Source: Clostridiaceae bacterium (lineage in GTDB: Bacteria > Bacillota > Clostridia > Lachnospirales > Lachnospiraceae). From it: 64,000 bases of DNA. Positions 25,863 through 34,211 of this stretch are shown piece after piece. Below the pieces are notes generated by a model that saw only the letters and a list, made by a program, of their open reading frames with translations, ran no database searches and had not been told where the DNA came from. The translations under genes were made by a program, and so were the position numbers. Location: positions 124,001-188,000 of the forward strand of contig CAJTGI010000005.1 of the NCBI GenBank assembly GCA_910575435.1. The letters run 5' to 3'. The stretch's first letter is position 1; every line of letters begins with the position of its first letter.

Positions 25863-28568
25863 TTACAATTCATCCTCATTCTCTTCCTCAAAGATATAAT
25901 TGGAACACATATAATCAGAAATGTAAAATAGCAGGCATTTCTCACCTCCGGTGCGGTAAAACACAATGCGCATCTTTCTGGCAGGATAAATGATCATCTG
26001 GTCATCCAGCACCTGAGGTTCCCCATACACTTCCTCCAATTTCGCAAGCACCTCTTTTACCTTGTAGGAGGCGAGCAAATACACGCCCATATTCACAAAG
26101 CCCTTGAAGAAATAGTAATAGATGCCCTGCACCCGCTCGTCCTTGCTTCCCTGGCCAAAAATCAGGCTCTTGGTGCCCTTCTCGTAAGCAAGGATCATGG
26201 GCTTCTCCTCCAAGAATTGGGAATTATTAAAAGTCTCTCCCCAATCATACCCCATAAAGCCATTCCGGGCATCAAAATCCACACTTTTTGCCCGCTTGCT
26301 GGGAATGGGATACTCTACAGAAATATAATTGTCATACTTTCCATAAAAATCCCTGACAATCTCTCCCGTCTTCTTGGCAAAGGGATCCCTCTTCTTCCCG
26401 TTCCTGCCCTCTTCCACCGGAGGAATCCATCCCGGCGGGCTCATATGCTGGATAAACACATCCGCAATCTCCGCATCAAACTCCGTGCCCCTTCCCCGGC
26501 AGATAATATTCAGCGCCTTCTCAATGCCCCAGGCATCCTTGTATTGCCGCTTGCTGGTCAGGGCATCGAAAACATCCGCAATTTTAATTATTTTCGCAAA
26601 AAGATTCAGTTCATCCCCCTTGAGGCCATCGGGATAGCCTTTCCCGTCCATGCGCTCGTGGTGGTGGCGCACCCCGTCGATAATCTCCTCGCTGATTCCC
26701 ACCTCCGCCAGCATCTCCGCTCCTCGGATGGTGTGATACTTCATCTGCTCGAAATCCTCCTGGGTATACACGCTCTGCTTGTTCAGCACATAGTCCGACA
26801 CGCCGATCTTTCCGATATCGTGGAGCAATGCGGTAAATTCCAAATCAAACTGCTGGCTCTTGCTCAGCTTCATCCAGATGCCGATATCCTTGGAAATGCT
26901 GGCCACCCGCTGGGAATGGCCGGCAGTGATGGGATCCTTGGCATCAATTACCGAGATCATCAGCGACAGCATGGCAAAATACATCCGCTGATGCTCCCCC
27001 CTCTCATGCTGGGCCTTGAAATAAATGTACATGGAAAAGAGCATCATCGAAATGTATGACGCATTCTGGGGCTTGAGTTTCTTCTTCAGGCCTATCACCG
27101 TGTAGGTTACCACCTCCGACTCCACGTCGAATACTGGAAGCGGCACGAAAGCGATGAATTTTACTCCCTGGAACAGCCCGGACTTGGTCTGGGTGACAGA
27201 AGTGGAATCCGCCTCTGAATTCCAGAACTCCTGCTCCACAAAGTTCTTATTCCTATGGTTCTCCTCCGCCAGCTGCTTCAGCAAGAAAGACTCCTTGTCC
27301 ATCACAGGAAGAAGCAAGGCGGCGGAAATATCATCCTCAATCTCCCTCCTATTCTTCGTCAAATATTCAGCATAGGAGACAGACTGCTCGATATTCACAA
27401 TATTGTTGGTAAAGCGTATGACTGCGTCAATGGGCAGATTCTTCACATTGATGCGCCTCATCACTCTCTTCAAGCCCATCATCACCACGCAGGTCAGGGT
27501 AATCATGCACAGAAAAGTGGTGATAGGCACATAGCATATATTGTACTGAAAGAGAAACATATTTGCCAGCACCGCCAAGCCAAATTCCAGCAAGTATATG
27601 AACACGGCCAGCCAGGCAGAGCAGAACATGATTGCCACGCCAAGAATCAAGACACCCACACAGACGAACACCGTCTTCTCCCCGGCGGAAAGATTCCTCA
27701 CCGTAGCCCTGTTCTCGATGGTTCCCAGCACGTCGATATAGTAATCTGCAAGAGTCTGGGAAGCGGACCCCAGCTCATGATAGCTGGAAGCAGGCTTGTC
27801 ATTCTGAATGAAAACTACCGCATCCTTAAACTTCTCCCCAGGATTCTTCTCGTTTCTGGCCATCTGGTAAAGAGAACTCAGGTCATAATACTTGACATCG
27901 TACTTATCTGTCTTTCTGGTGCGCACCGTGCCATCTTCCAGGGCGTGCAGCCGCCCCTCCCTGCCAGACCGGTCCCTGATCCGGTAAACCTGCCTTTTCC
28001 TGTCATAGGACACCTTGCCCCCATCCATGGTCATAAGAAAATAGGGAACAAAATTCTTGTCGTACTTCCCCTGCCCGATGACTTCAAAGCGATTCTTCCC
28101 TCCGTAGGGCTGGTCCAGAAACTTTACCTGCCCGCACATGTCCTCCTCGTGGTAATACCCTATATTTTTCATATTAAAACGCCAGAATATATTTTTCCTC
28201 TCCCGAAACTGGGAAATATATGGGCGCTCCTCCGGCGCCTGGCTCAGCACATCCGTCCCCAGGAAGAAAATGCGCTTCGCCTGAACCATATTATTGGCAA
28301 TCAGATAATGCACCTGGGCCATCTGCTTCTCATCTTTCTCAATCTTCTCAGAAGCAGTGAGCCCATCGTCAGAAATGGTTGGAAGATTTACCACGATTAC
28401 ATTGCTCTTCAATGTCAGATATTCCTTCTTATCCTGATAACGGCTATAGATGCTCTCCTCATAGCCAATGTCAGTAATTTCCTGACTCATGCACACATAA
28501 ATGCCCGTGCCCATAAAGAAGCACAATGCCAGAATCATTCTCCAGTCAATTTTAAAACGCTTTTTCAT
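25863..28568 (-). CDS. HD-GYP domain protein with CHASE2-like sensor
   Basis: 901 residues from the ATG at 28568 (GAGGAAGAG ahead). One N-terminal helix, an extracellular CHASE2-like sensor (about 35-300), then several helices (about 310-385), a GAF-like linker, and an HD-GYP phosphohydrolase with H583-D in LLHDIGKIGV and HHERMDGKGYPDGL. The GYP and HHE motifs are intact, so hydrolysis of cyclic di-GMP or a related cyclic dinucleotide is plausible. A further domain of about 180 residues lies behind the HD-GYP and I do not recognise it (WGETFNNSQFLEEKPMILAY onward). Operon with the Gx transporter gene. Confidence 0.85.
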   Translation of the reverse strand: MKKRFKIDWRMILALCFFMGTGIYVCMSQEITDIGYEESIYSRYQDKKEYLTLKSNVIVVNLPTISDDGLTASEKIEKDEKQMAQVHYLIANNMVQAKRIFFLGTDVLSQAPEERPYISQFRERKNIFWRFNMKNIGYYHEEDMCGQVKFLDQPYGGKNRFEVIGQGKYDKNFVPYFLMTMDGGKVSYDRKRQVYRIRDRSGREGRLHALEDGTVRTRKTDKYDVKYYDLSSLYQMARNEKNPGEKFKDAVVFIQNDKPASSYHELGSASQTLADYYIDVLGTIENRATVRNLSAGEKTVFVCVGVLILGVAIMFCSAWLAVFIYLLEFGLAVLANMFLFQYNICYVPITTFLCMITLTCVVMMGLKRVMRRINVKNLPIDAVIRFTNNIVNIEQSVSYAEYLTKNRREIEDDISAALLLPVMDKESFLLKQLAEENHRNKNFVEQEFWNSEADSTSVTQTKSGLFQGVKFIAFVPLPVFDVESEVVTYTVIGLKKKLKPQNASYISMMLFSMYIYFKAQHERGEHQRMYFAMLSLMISVIDAKDPITAGHSQRVASISKDIGIWMKLSKSQQFDLEFTALLHDIGKIGVSDYVLNKQSVYTQEDFEQMKYHTIRGAEMLAEVGISEEIIDGVRHHHERMDGKGYPDGLKGDELNLFAKIIKIADVFDALTSKRQYKDAWGIEKALNIICRGRGTEFDAEIADVFIQHMSPPGWIPPVEEGRNGKKRDPFAKKTGEIVRDFYGKYDNYISVEYPIPSKRAKSVDFDARNGFMGYDWGETFNNSQFLEEKPMILAYEKGTKSLIFGQGSKDERVQGIYYYFFKGFVNMGVYLLASYKVKEVLAKLEEVYGEPQVLDDQMIIYPARKMRIVFYRTGGEKCLLFYISDYMCSNYIFEEENEDEL

Positions 28569-28657
28569 ACTCTTCCTCACACTTCCGACCATGCCGCAGA
28601 AAAGGGCATATGTAGTAATCCAGACTGCCCCTATCCCAGAGATTCATCCAATCAAGC

Positions 28658-28702
28658 AAAAAGCCAGTCCATGTTAATATCATACCATGGACTGGCTTTT
28701 TT
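28658..28702 (-). terminator. terminator of pnp
   Basis: AAAAAGCCAGTCCATG pairs with CATGGACTGGCTTTTT; T-runs on both strands. On the minus strand it lies 140 bases behind the pnp stop. Confidence 0.85.
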
Positions 28703-28842
28703 GAAAAGCATAAAATTATGATGAATACATAAAATCATGTTATTTTTGCCAATATTATTATACATTTTATACAAATGCACTGCCTAAAACTGGATAAAAC
28801 TAGGCTTTTTTCGCATATTCATAAAAATATGCACAACAGAAT

Positions 28843-30930
28843 TTATCTGGCATCCTTGATGCTGAAGCTAACACGTCCCATCTTATCCTTGCCCAGGCAC
28901 ACCACCCTTACATGGTCGCCCAGAGTCAGCACATCTTCCACACGGTTAATGCGCTCATTGGCAATTCTGGAAATGTGGACCATGCCCTCCTTGCCCGGTG
29001 CAAACTCGATGAATGCGCCAAACTCCTTGATGCTGACCACCTCGCCTTCCAGAATCTGTCCCTGATAAAAGTCTGTCACGATGATGTCAATCAGGCGCAG
29101 CGCCTCGTCCATCATCTCCTCGTCCTCTCCGCAGACAGAAACTGCGCCGTCATCAGAGATATCGATCTTCACGCCAGTGCGCTCAATCAGGGCATTGATG
29201 GTCTTGCCCCGCTGGCCAACCACATCCCCGATCTTCTGAGGATCAATCTGCATCTGCACGATCTTGGGCGCATACTCGCCAACCGTCTGGCGGGGCTCGC
29301 TAATCGCCGGCCTCATGCAGGTATCCATAATAAACATCCTGGCCTCCCGGCATCTGGCAATGGCTCCCTCCACGATGGGGCGGGTCAGGCCGTGAATCTT
29401 AATGTCCATCTGGATGGCAGTGATGCCTTCCGTAGTACCTGTCACTTTGAAATCCATGTCGCCAAAGAAATCTTCCAGCCCCTGGATATCAGTCAGGAGT
29501 ACGAAATCATCGTCCGTATCCCCGGTAACCAATCCGCACGAAATACCTGCCACCATTTTCTTAATCGGCACGCCGGCAGCCATGAGAGACATGCAGGAAG
29601 CGCAGGTGGAAGCCATGGAAGTAGAGCCGTTGGACTCGAAAGTCTCCGACACGCTGCGGATGGCATAAGGAAATTCCTCCGTGCTGGGCAGTACCGGAAC
29701 CAAAGCCTTCTCCGCCAGGGATCCATGGCCAATCTCCCGTCGTCCCGGCCCGCGGCTGGGCTTGGTCTCCCCAACGGAATAAGACGGGAAGTTGTAGTGG
29801 TGCATATATCTCTTTTCCGTCACATTGTTGTCCAATCCATCCACCCTCTGCATGTCAGACATGGGAGCCAGAGTCGTGATATTGCATATCTGAGTCTGTC
29901 CCCGAGTAAACATAGCAGATCCGTGCACCCTGGGAATCAGGTCCACCTCAGCAGCCAGAGGCCTGATCTGGGTAATCTCCCGGCCATCGGGACGCTTGTG
30001 GTCCTTTAAGATCATCTTCCGCACGGTCTTCTTCTGATACTGGTAGACGGCCTCGTCCAAGATCTCCAGCCAATCTTCCCTGTCGGCAAAAGCCTCCTCC
30101 AGCTTTTCCGTCACCTTGCGCACATTGTCCTCCCTAGTCTGCTTGTCATCGGAGAACACTGCCACCTCCATGTCCTCGGGGGGAACGATTCTCTTAATCT
30201 CCTCAAACATCTCCTCAGGAATGGCGCAGCTGGTATACTCATGCTTTGGCTTGCCCACCTCTTCCACCATCTGATTGATGAATGCGATGATGGTCTGATT
30301 GATTTCATGGCAATGATAGATTGCCTCAATCATCTTGTCCTCGGGAATCTCATTGGCCCCAGCCTCAATCATAATCACCTTTTCCGCAGTGGATGCCACA
30401 GTCAGGCGCAAATCTCCCTTATCCCAGTCCTCCTGCCCCGGATTCACGATAAACTCCCCGTCCACCATGCCCAGCTGAGTGGTGGCGCAAGGGCCGTAAA
30501 ATGGAATATCCGAGATGCTGGTAGCAATGGCTGAGCCAATCATGGCCACAAGCTCCGGACGACAGTCCGGGTCTACTGACAGCACCAAGTTATTCAAGGA
30601 ACAGTCATTGCGATAATCCTTGGGAAACAGCGGGCGCATGGGACGGTCAATCACCCTGGCAGTCAGAACCGCATTTTCCGATGCCTTGCCCTCCCGCTTA
30701 TTAAATCCGCCGGGAATCTTACCCACCGAATACATCTTCTCTTCAAATTCTACTGACAGAGGGAAGAAGTCAATGCCCTCCCTAGGCTTTTCAGAAGCCG
30801 TGGCCGTGCATAGCACGGTAGTGTCCCCATAGTGCATCATCGCCGCACCGTTTGCCTGCTTTGCCACCCTCCCGATATCAACGGTAAGGGTCCTGCCGGC
30901 AAGTTCCATGGAATATGATTTGTATGCCAT
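28843..30930 (-). CDS. pnp: polyribonucleotide nucleotidyltransferase
   Basis: 695 residues: two RNase PH domains, a KH domain and an S1 domain, in that order. Typical marks are the first-core EFEEKMYSVGKIPGGF, the second-core RPDGREITQIRPLAAEV, GPGRREIGHGSLAEKAL and TGTTEGITAIQMDIKI, then the KH motif VVGQRGKTINALIERTG and the S1 segment GEVVSIKEFGAFIEFAPG. A phosphorolytic 3'-5' exoribonuclease in mRNA decay and RNA quality control. In many bacteria it follows rpsO directly; here a flavoprotein gene lies between them. Confidence 0.97.
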   Translation of the reverse strand: MAYKSYSMELAGRTLTVDIGRVAKQANGAAMMHYGDTTVLCTATASEKPREGIDFFPLSVEFEEKMYSVGKIPGGFNKREGKASENAVLTARVIDRPMRPLFPKDYRNDCSLNNLVLSVDPDCRPELVAMIGSAIATSISDIPFYGPCATTQLGMVDGEFIVNPGQEDWDKGDLRLTVASTAEKVIMIEAGANEIPEDKMIEAIYHCHEINQTIIAFINQMVEEVGKPKHEYTSCAIPEEMFEEIKRIVPPEDMEVAVFSDDKQTREDNVRKVTEKLEEAFADREDWLEILDEAVYQYQKKTVRKMILKDHKRPDGREITQIRPLAAEVDLIPRVHGSAMFTRGQTQICNITTLAPMSDMQRVDGLDNNVTEKRYMHHYNFPSYSVGETKPSRGPGRREIGHGSLAEKALVPVLPSTEEFPYAIRSVSETFESNGSTSMASTCASCMSLMAAGVPIKKMVAGISCGLVTGDTDDDFVLLTDIQGLEDFFGDMDFKVTGTTEGITAIQMDIKIHGLTRPIVEGAIARCREARMFIMDTCMRPAISEPRQTVGEYAPKIVQMQIDPQKIGDVVGQRGKTINALIERTGVKIDISDDGAVSVCGEDEEMMDEALRLIDIIVTDFYQGQILEGEVVSIKEFGAFIEFAPGKEGMVHISRIANERINRVEDVLTLGDHVRVVCLGKDKMGRVSFSIKDAR

Positions 30931-31098
30931 ATTATTACCTCATTTCTGCACTGCTCTCTGATGAATGAAAAGAACTAAAGTTCTAGCAATACTGTGCCGC
31001 AGTGCAGGCACAATGCTTGCATCCCATAAAAATCGGGCTCTTTACTTCTTTCATAATAAACAAGTCTCATTTCCTGATACAGATATCTGCCGAAACAA

Positions 31099-31131
31099 CT
31101 AAAAAGCACACCCTGTGGATGTGCTTTTTAG
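31099..31131 (-). terminator. terminator of the flavoprotein gene
   Basis: CTAAAAAGCACA pairs with TGTGCTTTTTAG around CCCTGTGGA, 70 bases behind the stop at 31204. Confidence 0.8.
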
Positions 31132-31203
31132 AAGTCTCGGAATCCATATCTGCACAACGACTTAAGTATACATGAAAACAACGCCATGTGCAAGTCCTAA
31201 ATG

Positions 31204-32286
31204 TCAATGGTGCGAGGGGATGGCCTGCTTTCCCTGCACCAGTTCCATCATCAGATCATGCACATTGGTCATCTTGGTAATCCTGCCCACGTTATCCCCC
31301 ACGAAGATCAGTCCGTTCTCAATATCTCCCCGCACCGCATTAATCAGTGCCTTGGTAATGCAGTAGGGCACTTTCGCCGGGTTGCATTTTTCTAGGCAAT
31401 GATAGCAGCGGCTTACCGGAAGCGGCTTTTTCTCAATCAATTTGACAAAGGCGTTGCGCAGCGCACGCCCCGGCATTCCCACCGGGCTCATAACAATTTC
31501 CACGTCCTCTTTTTTCGCCTGGATGTAAGCCTGCTTATACCGTTCGTCCGCATCGCATTCCTCCGTGGCCACGAACCGAGAAGCAATCTGCACCCCGTCC
31601 GCCCCCAGGGAAATGGCATGGCAGATATCCTCATGGTCAAAAATCCCCCCAGCCACGATCACAGGAATCTTCCTGGAAAACCTTTCCTCATATTCCCTCA
31701 CCGTAGAAATGATTTTCCCAATCTCCCCATCGTACTCCTCCGAGGTAATCTTCTCCACATTGTCCGCCGAAAATCCCAGATGCCCGCCAGCCTTGGGCCC
31801 CTCAATCACGATAAAGTCCGCAGTGCGCTGATACTTCTTCTCCCAGCCTCTCAGCATGAGCCTGGCCGCCTTTTCCGAAGATACGATGGGAGCAATCTTG
31901 CATCCGGAATCCCCCACATACTCCGGCAACTTTACCGGAAGGCCCGCGCCGGAAATGATCGCATCCACGCCAGCTTCCACTGCCGCCCTCACATATGCCG
32001 GGTAATCCTTGGTAGCTACCATGATATTGACGCCCACCGGCTTTCCCTGGGAAATCTCCTTCGCCACCCTGATGTGCTTTCCCACGGCTTTTAAATTTGC
32101 GGCCTCCTGGTCTTTCTCAAAGTCAGGCTCATCGTATCCAATCTGGGCTGTGGAGATAATCCCCAGCCCGCCATTGGCAGATACTGCCCCCGCCAAATGG
32201 CTTCTGCTGATCCCGACCCCCATGCCTCCCTGGATAATGGGATATTGTATCTGCAACTCCCCAATTTGTAATGGTTTTAAGTTCAT
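31204..32286 (-). CDS. nitronate monooxygenase/FabK-like flavoprotein
   Basis: 360 residues from the ATG at 32286, chosen because GAGGTGG lies just ahead. An FMN-binding TIM barrel of the 2-nitropropane dioxygenase/enoyl-ACP reductase II family: YPIIQGGMGVGIS, GLGIISTAQIG, VGVNIMVA, IVIEGPKAGGHLGF, PVIVAGGIFD, ADGVQIASRFVATEECDAD. It also has a cysteine cluster near residues 298-320, CYHCLEKCNPAKVPYC, absent from simple FabK enzymes; it could hold an Fe-S cluster or zinc. No fatty acid synthesis gene is nearby, so a FabK role is not supported by context. Confidence 0.82.
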   Translation of the reverse strand: MNLKPLQIGELQIQYPIIQGGMGVGISRSHLAGAVSANGGLGIISTAQIGYDEPDFEKDQEAANLKAVGKHIRVAKEISQGKPVGVNIMVATKDYPAYVRAAVEAGVDAIISGAGLPVKLPEYVGDSGCKIAPIVSSEKAARLMLRGWEKKYQRTADFIVIEGPKAGGHLGFSADNVEKITSEEYDGEIGKIISTVREYEERFSRKIPVIVAGGIFDHEDICHAISLGADGVQIASRFVATEECDADERYKQAYIQAKKEDVEIVMSPVGMPGRALRNAFVKLIEKKPLPVSRCYHCLEKCNPAKVPYCITKALINAVRGDIENGLIFVGDNVGRITKMTNVHDLMMELVQGKQAIPSHH

Positions 32287-32496
32287 AATCCACCTCATTT
32301 CTCAAAATAAACGCCACATAACATAATCTGTACACTCTCATTACATTTTTTGTCGAACTAAGTCATGATAACTTTTATATCTAGTTTTAAAAACTATGTT
32401 ATAACTTCTTTGATATCCTGTCAAGAGTTTTTTGAAATTTCTACATGAAATACTATTGCCCATAATCCAGACGCATCTTTTGATCTTGATATGAAA

Positions 32497-32531
32497 AAAC
32501 CGCATCATCTTTTCCAAGCATGATGCGGTTT
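32497..32531 (-). terminator. terminator of rpsO
   Basis: AAACCGCATCAT pairs with ATGATGCGGTTT, with T-runs on both sides, 38 bases behind the rpsO stop. Confidence 0.85.
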
Positions 32532-32568
32532 CTTTTTTAAACTTATTCTTTTCCTATGACAGATGGCA

Positions 32569-32835
32569 TTATCTTCTAAGACCCAACTTCTCAATCAGAG
32601 TACGGTATCCTTCCAAATCCTTCTTCTGGAGATAAGCCAAGAGATTACGCCTCTGGCCGATCATCTTCAGCATGCCGCGTCTGGAATGATGGTCCTTCTT
32701 ATTTGCCTTCAAATGCTCTGTCAGCTCCCTGATGCGCTCCGTCAAAATGGCAATCTGTACCTCTGGAGAACCTGTGTCCTCAGGCGTACGGCCATACTCT
32801 TTGATAATTTCTGCTTTCTTTTCCTTGCTAATCAT
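32569..32835 (-). CDS. rpsO: 30S ribosomal protein S15
   Basis: 88 residues beginning [16 protein letters not shown], the standard length and start; AAGGAGG lies 9 bases upstream, so an upstream in-frame extension of 10 codons was rejected. Contains [14 protein letters not shown] and [22 protein letters not shown]. Binds 16S rRNA early in 30S assembly. Single-gene transcript with its own terminator. Confidence 0.96.
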   Translation of the reverse strand: MISKEKKAEIIKEYGRTPEDTGSPEVQIAILTERIRELTEHLKANKKDHHSRRGMLKMIGQRRNLLAYLQKKDLEGYRTLIEKLGLRR

Positions 32836-33047
32836 TGCAATCATCCTCCTTTTTATAAAATCCACCAGTCACTAAGGGATGGGCGGAGTGTCCACGCCCC
32901 GAGTAACGGCAACAACTTGTTCACTATATCATATTACCATGATGCTGTAAAGCATTTTTCCGAATAAACTAATCTTTTCTTGCAGATTTACCTGGGAATA
33001 GCAGATTATCACCCACCGTAAATCCTCACTTATCGACATCCTTCCAG

Positions 33048-33076
33048 TTGACATTGCTATGTGAAATCTGTAGAAT
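33048..33076 (+). promoter_or_regulatory. promoter of the GT2/YfhO pair
   Basis: TTGACA (33048-33053), 17-base spacer, TAGAAT (33071-33076), about 55 bases ahead of the GT2 start. Confidence 0.75.
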
Positions 33077-33133
33077 TAAGACTAATGATTGGAAATTGAG
33101 AATATGCAGCATCATATATTGGGAGGAAAAAAC

Positions 33134-34084
33134 ATGAAAAGGGAACTTTCGCTGATTGTGCCTTGCTATGAAGAAGAGACATCAATCCCTCTGTTTTACG
33201 AAGAAACAAAAAAAGTATTAGAGGAAATGTCCTGCAATTACGAGATCATATTTATTGATGACGGCTCAAAAGACAATACCTTGCGGGAAATAGAAAGCCT
33301 TGCGGAAAAGGACAGCCATGTTCGGTATATTTCATTTTCCCGGAATTTTGGCAAGGAGGCCGCCATGTATGCCGGATTTGCAAATACATCCGGAGATTAT
33401 GTGGCTGTCATGGACGTAGACTTGCAGGACCCGCCTGCCCTATTGCCCAAAATGATGGACATGATACGGGAGGAGGGCTGCGATAGCGTTGCCACAAGGC
33501 GGGTAAACCGCAAGGGCGAACCAGCGATCAAAAGCTTGTTCGCGCGAATGTTTTACCGGCTCATCAACCGAATTTCTGATGCGGACATCGCAGATGGAGC
33601 CAGGGATTTTCGTCTGATGAAGCGTCAGATGACAGATGTAATCGTAGAGATGGGAGAATACAATCGCTTTTCCAAAGGAATCTTTGGCTGGATTGGATTC
33701 CAGACCCGGTGGCTGCCCTATGAAAATCAGGAAAGAGTGGCTGGCGAATCCAAATGGAGCTTCTGGAAACTAACAAAATATGCGCTGGAAGGCATCATTA
33801 ATTTTTCACAAGTCCCCCTGAGCATCGCCTCATGGTTTGGCATTCTGATGACGGCCGTCGCATTTTTATTTATCCTATTCATTATCACGCGAAGGCTAAT
33901 CTTTGGTGACCCGGTCGATGGATGGCCTTCACTAGTGTGCATCATCACCTTGGTTGGCGGCATCCAGCTATTCTGCATGGGAATCATGGGCCAATATATT
34001 GCCAAGACCTATTTGGAGGTAAAAAAAAGACCCCATTACATTGTAGGAAAAAGCAATATAGAGCAGATCTCTCCTATTCATTAG
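33134..34084 (+). CDS. GT2 polyprenyl-phosphate sugar transferase (GtrB/CsbB-like)
   Basis: 316 residues from the ATG at 33134, which has GGGAGG 7 bases ahead; a longer frame from 33089 lacks one. A GT-A catalytic domain with FIDDGSKDN and the metal site AVMDVDLQDPP is followed by two C-terminal helices (about 230-290). Such enzymes make undecaprenyl-phosphate sugars on the inner membrane face. In B. subtilis CsbB works with the GT-C protein YfhO to decorate lipoteichoic acid; here a YfhO family gene lies 127 bases downstream on the same strand, which fits the same division of labour. Confidence 0.9.
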   Translation: MKRELSLIVPCYEEETSIPLFYEETKKVLEEMSCNYEIIFIDDGSKDNTLREIESLAEKDSHVRYISFSRNFGKEAAMYAGFANTSGDYVAVMDVDLQDPPALLPKMMDMIREEGCDSVATRRVNRKGEPAIKSLFARMFYRLINRISDADIADGARDFRLMKRQMTDVIVEMGEYNRFSKGIFGWIGFQTRWLPYENQERVAGESKWSFWKLTKYALEGIINFSQVPLSIASWFGILMTAVAFLFILFIITRRLIFGDPVDGWPSLVCIITLVGGIQLFCMGIMGQYIAKTYLEVKKRPHYIVGKSNIEQISPIH

Positions 34085-34211
34085 GGGACAGAGCGGGGTG
34101 CTGCATCCTTCTCCCGCTCATCAGATACATTGCTGAAACTGCTGGAAAGGCAGCATGGAAACTTGCCATATGCCGCATGTTTCCATAAAAGATGGAGAGG
34201 TATAAAAGACA

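Noticed and set aside
27255-28721. Plus-strand open frame of 488 codons opposite the HD-GYP gene
   Set aside because: No ribosome site or family signature, and the minus strand carries clear domains over the same bases.
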